NCBI GenBank assembly: GCA_977017575.1
Contig: CDRNVI010000195.1
Span: 1-21,591 of the forward strand
Direction of reading: 5' to 3'
From: Paramoeba atlantica
Taxonomy: Eukaryota; Discosea
Length of the DNA stretch: 21,591 nt
Below are positions 1 through 13,055 of this stretch, piece after piece. The notes under the pieces are model-generated. The model was not told the origin of the DNA and did no database searches. It saw nothing but the letters and a program-made list of their open reading frames with translations. Numbering within the stretch: the stretch's first letter is position 1; each line of letters begins with the position of its first letter. The position numbers and the translations under genes were made by a program.

Positions 1-3823
<3,823 letters not shown>

Positions 3824-3954
3824 AAAAGAGGGGGGAGAGAAACGGAGGAGAAGAATCATAAATTTTTTTGAAATAATAATTTGCTTTTTTGTTTTTGTTT
3901 TTTCTCTCTCTCTGGTTTGATTTTTGTTTTGTTTTGTTTCAAGCTCAAAGTTTT

Positions 3955-5830
3955 TTACTTTCTCAAAATTTGAGGAATCCAGTCTTCCCAGAAATAATGA
4001 GAGGTTATTTGTGTTTTTGAATGACTTGAAATTCGCTCCCTTATCTTCAAATTCTCAGACTTTTCTCTTTCTCTCTTCTCTCTTCTCCCTCCTCTCCTTC
4101 TCACAATATTCTTGACCATAAACTCCTTAATCTCTGATTCAGAAGTTTTCGGATTCTCGAACAAACGAACCTCCATCAATTGAGATCCACTCCTCAAACA
4201 AGACAAGAAAAGAAAATGTCCTGCATATGAGATCCAAATTGGAGGGCGTGGGTGATAGGGGTTGACACGTTGTGGTGATCCACTGATTTCTACATCTTGA
4301 CTTCTGTATGTGTGGTCTTTTATCCGGTGGAATATCCAGTCGTTGAATGGTCGCCATGATAGAATGAGCTATTTTATTTTATTGGAAAAGAGTCAATTAC
4401 TGAATTTTTGAAAGAGATAAATTTTTTAAAAGCGAAAGAGGTGGAAAAAACAAAATAGAAATGAAACCTTTGCAAGAGAGTTTCTCCAAAGCAGCAGAGG
4501 AGTTAAAATGGGAATTGGTGTATCTGACAAAAAATCCCTCTAATATTATAAAATCATGAATAAAAAAAGAGAGAGAAAAAGAAAATTCTTCTTTTTCAAA
4601 AAAAAAAACCTCTTCAAGACCACGAAGGAGTTCGAGAAGGGTCTGGTGATTATTATAATGATTCTCATTCAACAATTTAAACAATTGTGGCTCAATCCCC
4701 TTTCGATAATGTTGCGCCAAGAACCCAAGTTTTTGACTCATTTGATGTAAATATTTTGTGGCAGTTGTACCTTCTGATCCAACAATAATAACTCCCATTC
4801 TACTTGAACTGTCTTCAGTAAAATGTTGAGACATCACTCTCTCCCATGATCCTTTCACCCATGGACAGACTTCGAAAGGGAGATGAGAGAAAGAGGAACA
4901 AAAGGGGAGTTTGAGTTCTGTTTTGCCACTGGATTTACCTCCTCGAACTATACACCAATCTCTTTTCTCTTCTTGAACAGAAAAGAGAGAATTTTCGGGA
5001 AAGAGACAGAGTATTAAACTTCGCATTACAGCGCTAACCTGTGGAAAGGAGAGGAGGGGAGAGAATAGCAACAACAAAAATGTGAATTTTTCTTTTTAAG
5101 TTCTTGATGAGAGAATCAAAGAGAGAAAAGAAAAGAAAAATGAGAGAATATAAAAAAAGAGAACCTGCCAAGCCATATAAGAGAGAGTCTTATTATTGAT
5201 AATTGGTTCAAAACCCACCAATAGACGAGAGGCAGCAAGTTCTCTTCTCCATAAATCAACATTATCACTTCTTTCTTCTTGTAAAAGAATTACTCTTGCA
5301 TTTGGATTAAACCAAAGAAAGAAAGGAGCCAATGTGGATGCTAGTGGACCCACCAAAATATCATAAGAGAAGAAAGAAGAGAGAAGAGAGGGGAGCTCTT
5401 GAATAAAGAGGGTTTCGTATTCAGTTGGGGAAAAGATTTTGTATTTCCCCTTTTTGATTCGAGTTCGATTGTATAAAAAGAGATGAACAAGTTTTTCTAT
5501 TGTTGGATTTGGGATGGAAATAGAAGAAGAAGAAGGAGATTGGGATGAAGAAGATTGAGGAGAATGAGATGAAGAAGACGAACGAACAGAGCGAGAAGGA
5601 TCAAGATCAAGAATTGAATAATGAAGAGAAAGCTTCTCTCTCAAACCCTTCGGAAGATCAGGAACAAGATATACAATTGGTTGGTTCTTTGAAATATTTC
5701 TTTTGAAATGAAAAGAAGAAAATGTCTCTTTCCATGAATTTTGAATGAGCGCACATTTTCTAGTCTCTGCAATTCCAAGAGCGATTGGGGAGAGAGAGAG
5801 AAGGAGAAGAAGAGAGAAGAAAATTGCCAT
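3955..5830 (-). CDS. Signal-peptide protein of unknown function, four exons
   Basis: Read on the minus strand as exons 5830-5165, 5038-4610, 4539-4468 and 4368-3955 (stop TAA at 3957-3955). All introns are phase 0 and GT-AG, 126, 70 and 99 bases long, and the product is 526 residues. The start at 5830 is chosen because MAIFFSLLLLLSLSPIALG is a classic signal peptide; an upstream in-frame ATG at 5932 would bury it. Asn-x-Ser/Thr sites (NIS, NRT, NKT) in the first exon fit an ER or secreted protein. Visible stretches include a Ser-rich linker, WFNPNARVILLQEE, GGKSSGKT (a Walker-A-like match, odd for a luminal protein) and GVIIVGSEGTTATKYLHQ. The last two recall nucleotide- or PAPS-binding loops of sulfotransferases, but I do not trust that as a family call. 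The C-terminus is Arg/Lys/Glu-rich and ends WEDWIPQILRK. The gene is convergent with the LIM gene, 131 bases between stops. Confidence 0.65.
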
Positions 5831-6339
5831 TTCCCTTTTGTTCTTTGCTCTTTTCAAATCAATAGAAATTGAAAGAAAAATGAAAAGAGACAGAGAAGCC
5901 CCACTGGAGAGAAAAGAGAGAAAAAACAACATTTTTTTAGCTCCGTATTTTTAGACTTCTCGTTTCTCTTTTTTCTCCTTTCTCGCTGGGTTTCCCTCTT
6001 TCTTTCTCCAAGATTGTGGTTCAACACGGTTTCTCTTCCATTTCCTCAATCTAAAAACTTGCTCTTTTTCTTTTTTTCTCTCTCCGATTTCTTTTCATTT
6101 TTTCCTCTTTCCTCTTCTTTTCTCTTTTGAACCAAAGAACAACAAGAGGAAAACAAACTCCTCAATCCAAATATTCTCTCTCTTTTTCCTAATTCTAATT
6201 TATTCAGAAAAAACAAAGGAAGAGAAAAAAGGAAAGAAGAAAGGGATATGATTGTATCTCCAAAAGCTACATCCCACACTTTAGGTTGTGAGAAAATATA
6301 TATAACAATAATATCCATCTCTCCAAAACCAAATTAAAA
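5831..6339. other. Non-coding, pyrimidine-rich intergenic stretch
   Basis: About 510 bases between the 5' end of the minus-strand signal-peptide gene and the Gag-like fossil. The stretch is C/T-rich on the + strand in its first half and AT-rich near 6290-6340. It should contain the promoter of the minus-strand gene, but I see no motif I can name. A short minus-strand open frame here (about 90 codons) has no recognisable content. Confidence 0.5.
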
Positions 6340-7620
6340 ATGACTGACTCATCTGTCGAAAAAGATCCAAAAATGCAAACGACCCCAATAAACATGGCGA
6401 CGCCGAAGATTCAAACTCGAAGACTGGGAAGCAAGACGCGGAACTCTTGAAAGATCTCTCTCCCATCTTTACCTTTGAGGACACCTTTGATGGCACGGAC
6501 CTGACTGATCAAACCTTCTCGATTCAACAAGACACTGATGGTGGCTGGCACCTTCTACCCTTTGAAATCCCCTCATCAAGTTCCTCATCAAGCTCCTTGT
6601 CAAGCTCCTCCTCAGACTCCTCTTCAAGCTCTCCCTCAGAGCCTTTGGACCTTGAAAATTCCATCAAGAACGCTATCAAGAAGCTCAACAAGACACCGAA
6701 AGACCTTCAGAGAGATCGAAAGCGCTGGCACAAATACCTCTTGGCAATCTACCAAAATTGGCAAATAAAGAAGTGGCCCAACAACTCTGAGGCTACTGAC
6801 CTCCTGGTGACCAAAATGAATGTCGGTGATATGTTCTCTGAAACAATTTTCGAATCGATCCAACATCTCTCTGACTTGAACTTAAGTCGAGCCTTCAATA
6901 CACCCCTTCGCAGTGAAGCAACAACTGTTACTTACTCTTTCAACACCAGCCACAATCTCACAGAACATCTTGTGCAATTTATGAACCTGGCAAGAAAAGA
7001 AAAGGGGAACCATGTGGATATCGAGACAGACACTGAGCTCCGAAACCTCTTCATCCAAAAGACAAAAACTTCTCCATTTGGGGATGCATTTCGCTTGATC
7101 CAAGACCAAAACCCAAACTCTAAAATTGCTTCTCTTGTTTCCTGGGCTGAATCATCGAATCAGTACCCTGTGATTGATAAACAACCATCTGGACCAAAGC
7201 TCCAGAGACTAAATCTGCAAGGAAAAGAAGATCAAGAAGCGTGCCCACACAAAACTTTGCCTTGGGTGTGGAAGAAATGATCATCCCACATTCAAATGCC
7301 CAAGAGTCACTGCAATGATTCATGAGCAAAACTACTATCACTCATACAGCCCAAATGACAAAGCAAAAGATCTGTGTCCACTCCATGGATACAATCTCAC
7401 TCACACTGATGAAGAATGCAAAACCTTGAACTCAATCTTCCCCTCCCACCAAGTGTGGTTGATATGACATACTGAAGGAAGATGCAGAAATGAAACAGCT
7501 CGATGGAGAGATGAGAGCCTTCATGGCACAATTCAAGAAATCTCCACCTAAAAGGAGGAAAATAAATCTGATGAAAATTATTCAAAGCCTGAATTTATTA
7601 AAAGAAAACCTGAGATAGCA
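6340..7620 (+). mobile_element. Fossil Gag-like region of an LTR-type retroelement
   Basis: A stretch with clearly higher GC and ordinary amino-acid composition, unlike the AT-rich flanks. It encodes a Gag-like protein on the + strand: an acidic N-terminal part, a Ser-rich linker, a mostly helical capsid-like section, then a CCHC zinc knuckle (CLGCGRNDHPTFKC, about 7236-7277) and a second Cys/His pair. The zinc knuckle after a helical domain is the hallmark of retroelement Gag. The element is broken, with roughly two or three breaks, and I see no protease, reverse transcriptase or integrase nearby. Copia-like and gypsy-like origins cannot be told apart from this part. No long terminal repeats were recognised. 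The coding texture is still good, so it is probably not very old. A gag-like ORF1 of another retroelement class is the main alternative. Confidence 0.6.
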
Positions 7621-7760
7621 GCAAATTCTCCTCCTTGTAACCAAAGTTAATGTTTTATGGCTGGTAGTACATTCTCTGATCTCAAGAACCTCTTTTTGTG
7701 TGCACAAGCAATGTGTGCTACTCTGAAAACACTTGGCTCTCTGCTCTATTTGTTTGATCT

Positions 7761-8763
7761 GACTCTTGATCTTCTCCAAGTCAATTCCCAATGTCTTTCA
7801 AGTCAACCCTTGGTCTCCTCCAAGTCAACCTTCTGTGAATCTAAATAAAAAACACCATTGATGATGTCATCAGAAAGTTTCTTGCTTTTTTGTGAGACTT
7901 CTGAGGACTGCTCTTCAGTTGTCCATTTAACATATTTCTGACACACCTTCTTTAGTTTGGACCAAAGTAAATGTGTTCATTGACAATGCTGGTTTTGATT
8001 TTTGGAACTCATGCTCACTTTTGATACCAAGATTGAACATTTGTTTTTTGAATTGAAACAACAACAGTGCCTTGTTTTTGTGAACAAACATTCTGGTGAG
8101 GTTTTTTCCTGGAGGTGCAATGGAGAAATCGATGACTCCTTGATAAAGACATCTATGCCTTTTTGATTTACTAAATAAAGGAGAATGAGTGCTGATGTGG
8201 GGCCACCAAATTCTGAAACAGTCCAATGTTCACTTTTCAAATTCTCAAATTGCACAACAACATTTTGATTGCTTTTATTATTCACTGTAAAAACTATCAT
8301 TTTACAGAGGCCAAGTTTCCTCACAACAACTGATTTTCTACTTTCAATCATTTATCTTCTTTTTGAGTTGCCTATTTTTCCACCAATTGGTTTTTTGAGC
8401 AAGTGACTTTTCTTTTCTTTTTAACTTTGAGCACCAGTTTTCCCATTGGGTTTTTCTACTGCTCTGAGCCCATTGTATTGTATTCTTTGATTTCATCTAG
8501 TTGCTCAACTGAATTCAAAGAACCTCTGAGTCAGTCCAACACTCACATTTGACATGTCTACTTTGGTACAGACTAAAGAAGGTATGTCAGAAATATGTTG
8601 AATGGACAACTGAAGAGCAATCCTCAGAAGTCTTACGAAAAAGCAAGAAACTTCTTAATAACATCATCAATGGTGTTTTTTATTTAGATTCTTAGAAGGT
8701 CAACTTGGAGGAGACTAAGGGTTGACTTGAAGATTGGAAATTGATTTGAAGAAGATTAAGAGG
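7761..8763. repeat. Large inverted repeat (palindromic element), arms about 200-230 bp, loop about 560 bp
   Basis: The left arm (about 7761-7991) reappears in reverse complement as the right arm (about 8555-8763). Shared blocks include AAACACCATTGATGATG, AAGTTTCTTGCTTTTT, CTCTTCAGTTGTCCATT and GTCTCCTCCAAGT. Agreement is high by eye, with a few small indels. The spacer (7992-8554) has open frames of 99 and 124 codons on the minus strand, which I do not recognise. The layout fits a foldback transposon, or two copies of one repeat inserted in opposite orientation. It lies about 140 bp beyond the Gag-like fossil, so the arms could be terminal sequences of that or a related element, but nothing proves this. 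The transcript would form a long hairpin. Confidence 0.8.
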
Positions 8764-9325
8764 GTATAGGCAGCAAAGTTGATAGTTGTTGTTGTTCAAA
8801 AGTTGCTTCAACTTTTCATCAACCCTTATCCTTTTAAAACAACACAAAAACAACACAATTCTTTTTATCAAAAAGAAAAAACTTTTTTTGAAACTTTGAT
8901 GACTAGATAATAAGAGTATTTTGAAGTGTTGAAAAAAACTTTTTTTGAGACTTTGATGACTAATAATAAGAGTTGTTTTAGAGTCATCAAAAAAAAGAAA
9001 ATTGATTTTTAATTCATTCCAAAATTTTTTTTTTTATTTTTTCTGCTGCTTTCTCTTCTTCTTTTTTCCCTGCCACTTCTAATCTCAGGGGGAAGACAAT
9101 CAGCTTTTCAATTTCTCTCTTTCTTTTATTTTACCTCTAAAAAAAATGGATGAGACTCTTTTTTGTCTGTTGGGAATTTTAACCATTGGAGTTGGGATCA
9201 ACAGCTCTTTTTTTCAACACTTTTCAATTTCCAATTTAATTTTTCAAGAAAAAACAAAAAAATTTGTATTTTTGTTTTGGAGTTTTTTTAATTCCAACTC
9301 ATGAATATATTTTGTAGAGCTATAG
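8764..9325. other. AT-rich non-coding stretch
   Basis: No gene seen. It contains one short tandem duplication (8875-8986), oligo-T and oligo-A runs, and CAACACAAAAACAACACAA near 8841. An AG just before 9326 could be an intron acceptor for the following exon, so part of this stretch may be intron or 5' end of the decayed transposase gene. Confidence 0.4.
8875..8986 (+). repeat. 56-bp tandem duplication
   Basis: Two adjacent copies of a unit beginning GAAAAAACTTTTTTTGA and containing CTTTGATGACTA and ATAATAAGAG start near 8875 and 8931. The copies differ at several sites and the second loses a few bases. No coding role is apparent. Confidence 0.6.
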
Positions 9326-9565
9326 ATGTCTTTAATTACATCAATCAAGAAAGGAGACTATGTTAAAATCTCCAACTGTGAGGATTATGGATATGTTCAG
9401 GATGCTGCCTACTTCCAGAATGAATACCATCTCACTCTTATCTGGGCAGAAATAGGAAGAAGAAAAGATGTATCATTTGTTGATATTTCTTTTGTTTCTT
9501 GTTTTGAACCAGTGCATGATCAAGGTATGCTTTGCCCAGAGTGCAAAATCCTAATGCAACAAATG
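9326..9565 (+). CDS. Exon with SH3-like fold and half zinc ribbon, probably N-terminus of the decayed transposase
   Basis: An 80-codon exon reads MSLITSIKKGDYVKI, then GYVQDAAYF and LTLIWAEIGRRKDVSF, and ends CPECKILMQQM just before a GT donor. The KKGDYVKI...GYV pattern resembles small beta-barrel (KOW/SH3-like) domains. Two acceptors stay in frame. The one at 9626 continues to SEIFLICPSYHL, which with CPEC would resemble a zinc ribbon (CPxC...CPSYH). The one at 9716 joins the longer decayed frame. The exon itself has no stops, unlike its downstream neighbour, so it may be an independent small gene. I do not recognise the family with certainty. Confidence 0.4.
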
Positions 9566-11440
9566 GTTTGCTTTTTTTTTCTTTGATAATTTTAAAGTTT
9601 TCTTAAACTAAACTTCTTTTGAATAGATTAACAAAACAACAAGTGAAATATTTTTGATATGTCCATCATATCACTTGTGATTTGCTCTAAAATTTGATTG
9701 AACTATTTGCTTTCAGACTTCACAAAAACCTACACTTCAATCAAGCTTGGTGTTGATGATTGTGATGATACTTGGAACTGGGTACAAAGTTGGTGATCAA
9801 ACTCAACAGAGGTGGCCATACCAAAATGGGCTCAATTATTGATCCCTGAAGAGTACCATTCTCAAAAGTTTACATCAGTTATTTCATTGCTCAACTGGGT
9901 GATCAAGAAGTTGTCATCAGAAAGATGAAGGCAGGTGCCCTTGGAAAAAGTTCTTGGTATTTGATTCTCAAGCTTTTTTGAAAGGAACTCCTCCTCCCCA
10001 AGATGCAATTTGTACAGTTTATCAAGAGTATGATGGAGAGGGAAATCTTTCTTCAAAACCTGCTAACCATGCTCTCTAGAACCCAGGGGAACATAAAAAA
10101 CCTCAAGCAGTGTTAGCAATGAGAAAGGATTGGATTGAACACCTTGAAAAATCATAAAGTATCACCTTAAGTGAGACAATTCTAAGTTTTCAAGAAAAAC
10201 TAGTTGAGAGTGATCTCTCTCCATTAACAAAAGTGAATCTCATTTAACAAAATTCAAAGATGGGAAATACTTTGAAATATCAGAAACAAAAGGTTTTTTT
10301 TTCTTTTTTTTTCTTTTTTTCTTTTTTTTTTTTTCTTTTTTTTTTTCTTTTTTTTTTGTGAATCAATTTATATGGATTGATTGAATATTCTTCCAACAAT
10401 TGTTTCAAGAATCACAAATTTTTGATGTTGAGAAAATGGTTTTATATCCTTATACAGGAGAGGTCTCATTCAAATTTGGGTTTGAAGATTATTCCTTTGT
10501 CTTCATTGAACTCAGTTCAAAGATTCTAATTGCCAATTATGTAAAACCAAATATGAAAGAATTTTTCATCGATGGTGTTTTTAAATTATCCCCCTCTTTA
10601 CAACTGATAATTCTTGGTGTTCTCCTAAGAGGTTTGTTATCTTCCATTTGAAAAAAAAAATTTAATTTATTTTTATTTTTTTAATAATTCTTTTTCATGT
10701 TAGAGGATACAAAAGATAAAATACATGGAACAAATTTTTATCCTCTATCTTGTTTATTAATAAATCGAAAAACTGAATTTACCTATCTCCAGTGGTTTGC
10801 TGACCTCAAATATATTGGGTTGGAATTGAATGATTGTTCTATTTTAACTGATATGGAGTTTGGTATTAGAAATACAGGTTGATTATTTGAATAACAATTA
10901 TTTTCTTTTTTTACTTTTATTGATTTATTTTGTTTTAATAGGAAAAGTAATGTAGGAGGAGTTTGAATGGAAGTTATGTTACTTCCATGTGATCATGAAT
11001 GCTAAGGACAAGTTAAAAGCCTTTGAAGTTCTGAAAAAAATTTATTTTTTTTATCTTGGGGTATTGAAAGAAATGAAAGAACAAAAAGATGAGAAACAAA
11101 CAGAAAATGTATGGAAAAATTTTCAAATTGCTATTACTTATTCAAAAGAAAAGCTTTGGTTTGGATTTTGATTTATTTTATTTTTTTTTTTTTCTTTTGA
11201 AAAATGAAACAAGTGTATAAAGTAAAATTTATATTTTATTTTTTGTTTTTAGGCTTGAATATATGGAGAAATGGATAATTCTTCATTTGTCATAATAGAT
11301 TGGAGGAAAAATAAATAATTTGATTGAGAGATTCAATTGATACCTGAAAGAAACTCTTTTTTGAGGTCAAACATACTCCAATGCTACAACAATTGTTGAC
11401 ATCTTTAGTTGATATTTTTCAATTTTAGAAACTGTTCTGG
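9326..11440 (+). pseudogene. Decayed MULE (Mutator-like) transposase gene with introns
   Basis: Segments I read: 9326-9565, 9717-10292, about 10410-10631, 10704-10877, 10942-11158 and 11253 to about 11440. The core matches MULE transposases: FIDGVFK (D at 10571-10573), HGTNFYPLSCLL, ILTDMEFG (D at 10850-10852), CYFHVIMNAK (C-x2-H at 10977-10988) and INNLIERFN (E at 11326-11328). Spacing is D-69-D-106-E after intron removal, as expected for this DDE family. About eleven stop codons interrupt it: 9840, 9900, 10077, 10155, 10245, 10953, 11293, 11296, 11338, 11362 and one near 11400. The join between 10292 and 10410 is not in phase, so a small indel is likely. Upstream, NHAL*NPGEH may be the tail of a zinc-finger domain ahead of the DDE core. 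Terminal inverted repeats were not found. Similarity to MULE ends near 11440, where subtelomeric repeat R2 begins. Confidence 0.75.
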
Positions 11441-11442
11441 TG

Positions 11443-12605
11443 CCCTATACATTGCAAAAAACTAATAAATTTTTTCAAAAGATTTACAAATCAAATCAAT
11501 TAAGGTGATAATTCTATCTGAAAGAAACGAAAAACATCAAAGCATAAGGTGTGCTAAAAAAGAAATCTTTTGTTTTTCTTTGATTTTCTCAATTCTTTCT
11601 TTTGATTGTATGTGGAAAAGTGAAATGATTGATTCGGTGGTGTTGTTTTTAATAGTTTGTGAATAAAAAAAAAAGAAAAGAATAACAAACTAAAACATTC
11701 ACTTGAAATATGAATAAAAAAGTTCATTGGTAAATTAAACAATCTATCATATATCTTTCCAAACCTTTCAACTCTTCTTTTCTTTCAATTTCTTTCTTTT
11801 CTCTTTCTGTTTTTCTATTTTTTTCTCACTCGCTGCTTTCTTTTCCAAAAAAAAAAAAAAAATCCAATTCCCAATCAAATGTTGCCACATCAGCCATTTT
11901 CTTTTTCTTTTTTTGGTTTTTTTTTTAGTTTTTTGTTTTGAACAGTTTTTTTTTTTCTTTTTTGTTTGTGAGAAAGAAAGAAAAAAAGAAAAAGAAAGAG
12001 AAAGAGAAAGATTCAACAAAAAAGAGAAAAAAACAAAAAAAAATAAAGAAAAAGGATTGTATGACCAAAATTAATTGAAAAGATCCAAATGCAAACCAAA
12101 AATAAGATTGAAGAAGAAAAAAAAAAAAAGAATTGAATTTGTATTGGTCCTATTTTGATGGAAGCTTGAACAACTAAGAAAAAATAAGAATATTTGAATT
12201 CTTTTTCACCTCTTTGCCAAATTTCAAGAAAAAAAATTGCATTCAAAATAAAAATCAGTTTTTTGGCAAAAAAGTTTTTCTTTTTTGTTTTTTGTTTTTG
12301 TTTGATTTTTGTGTTTGGTTTTTGTTTTTTGAAAGATGAGAAAAATAGACTTTTAGAAATTAAGAAATTTTTGGTTTTTTCAATGTATCACTTTTATATT
12401 AAGAAAGAGAAATGAAAAACCAATCTATTTTTCTCAAAGTGAGAAAGATAAAAGAATTCACAAGGTTTATCTAATGATCCAATTCTTTGAGATTTTCTTT
12501 CTTTTCTTTTTTCCTCTTCTTTTTCTTGTTTCTTTTTTTCTTTTTCTTTTTTTCTTTTTTGTTTCTTTTTTCTTCTTTTTCTTTCATCTCTTTTTCTTTT
12601 TTACT
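11443..12605 (+). repeat. Subtelomeric repeat R2, copy a (1163 bp)
   Basis: A direct repeat of 19684-20847, from CCCTATACATTGCAAAA to TTTTTACT, nearly the same length in both places. It is AT-rich, with long oligo-pyrimidine runs on the + strand near its right end and an A-rich block in the middle. Open frames within it are low-complexity and differ between the copies, so I call no gene. Copy a sits directly after the decayed MULE and continues into a T-rich tract; copy b runs into the telomeric array. Confidence 0.9.
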
Positions 12606-13055
12606 TTTTTTCACACATTTTTTTTTTTTTTTCTTTTTTTTTTTTTCTTTTTTTTTTTCTTTTTCTCTTTTTTCTTTTTTTCTTTTTTTTTCTTCTCTTT
12701 TTCTTTTTCTTTTTTGAAAAAATTTAGAAAAATGAAAAATTAATTCTTTTTATTCTTAGAATGAACAATAAAAAAAATCAAAAGGAATTCATTTTCTTTT
12801 GTATTGAGTGGAAACAGGATTTCTTTTTTTTCAATGGTTTTTTGATTTCTTTTTTGATTTCTTTTTTTCTTTTTCTCTCATTTTCTTTTTTTTTTTTCTT
12901 TTTATTTTTTTTTATTTCTTTTTTATTTCAAGATTTTGAAAGCTTAAAAATATGAAAGTTTGTTTTTTGTTGTTTCTTTTGAGTTTTAATCTTTTTGTTG
13001 ATATTTGGAATTTTTTTTGTTTTATTTTTTTTTATTTTAATTGTTTTTTTTTTTA
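12606..13055 (+). other. Oligo-T / CT low-complexity tract, no gene
   Basis: Mostly T with interspersed C on the + strand, including repeated TTTTTTTTTC-type runs at 12620-12715 and TTTGATTTCTTT motifs near 12840-12870. Frames here translate to Phe/Leu/Ser runs only. It joins R2 copy a to the 178-bp satellite. Confidence 0.6.

Noticed and set aside
4139-4357. Alternative minus-strand frame over the last exon of the signal-peptide gene
   Set aside because: The phase-0 frame through exons three and four continues for 137 codons and agrees with all upstream introns; the alternative needs a different phase and stops early.
6046-6496. Minus-strand open frames upstream of the Gag-like fossil
   Set aside because: They are short, partly antisense to the Gag-like region, and without recognisable domains or supporting splice structure.
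9717-11440. Reassignment of TAA/TAG to Gln, as in ciliates, to explain stops in the transposase
   Set aside because: Host exons use only CAA/CAG for Gln over 1300 codons and end in TAG or TAA. The transposase frame also contains TGA stops, so decay is the simpler explanation.
11768-12415. Open frames shared by the two R2 copies on both strands
   Set aside because: The copies differ in frame and length there and the peptides are K/F runs; nothing suggests selection on protein.
12474-12955. Open frames rich in Phe and Leu
   Set aside because: They translate T-rich low-complexity DNA, occur in several frames at once and have no conserved content.
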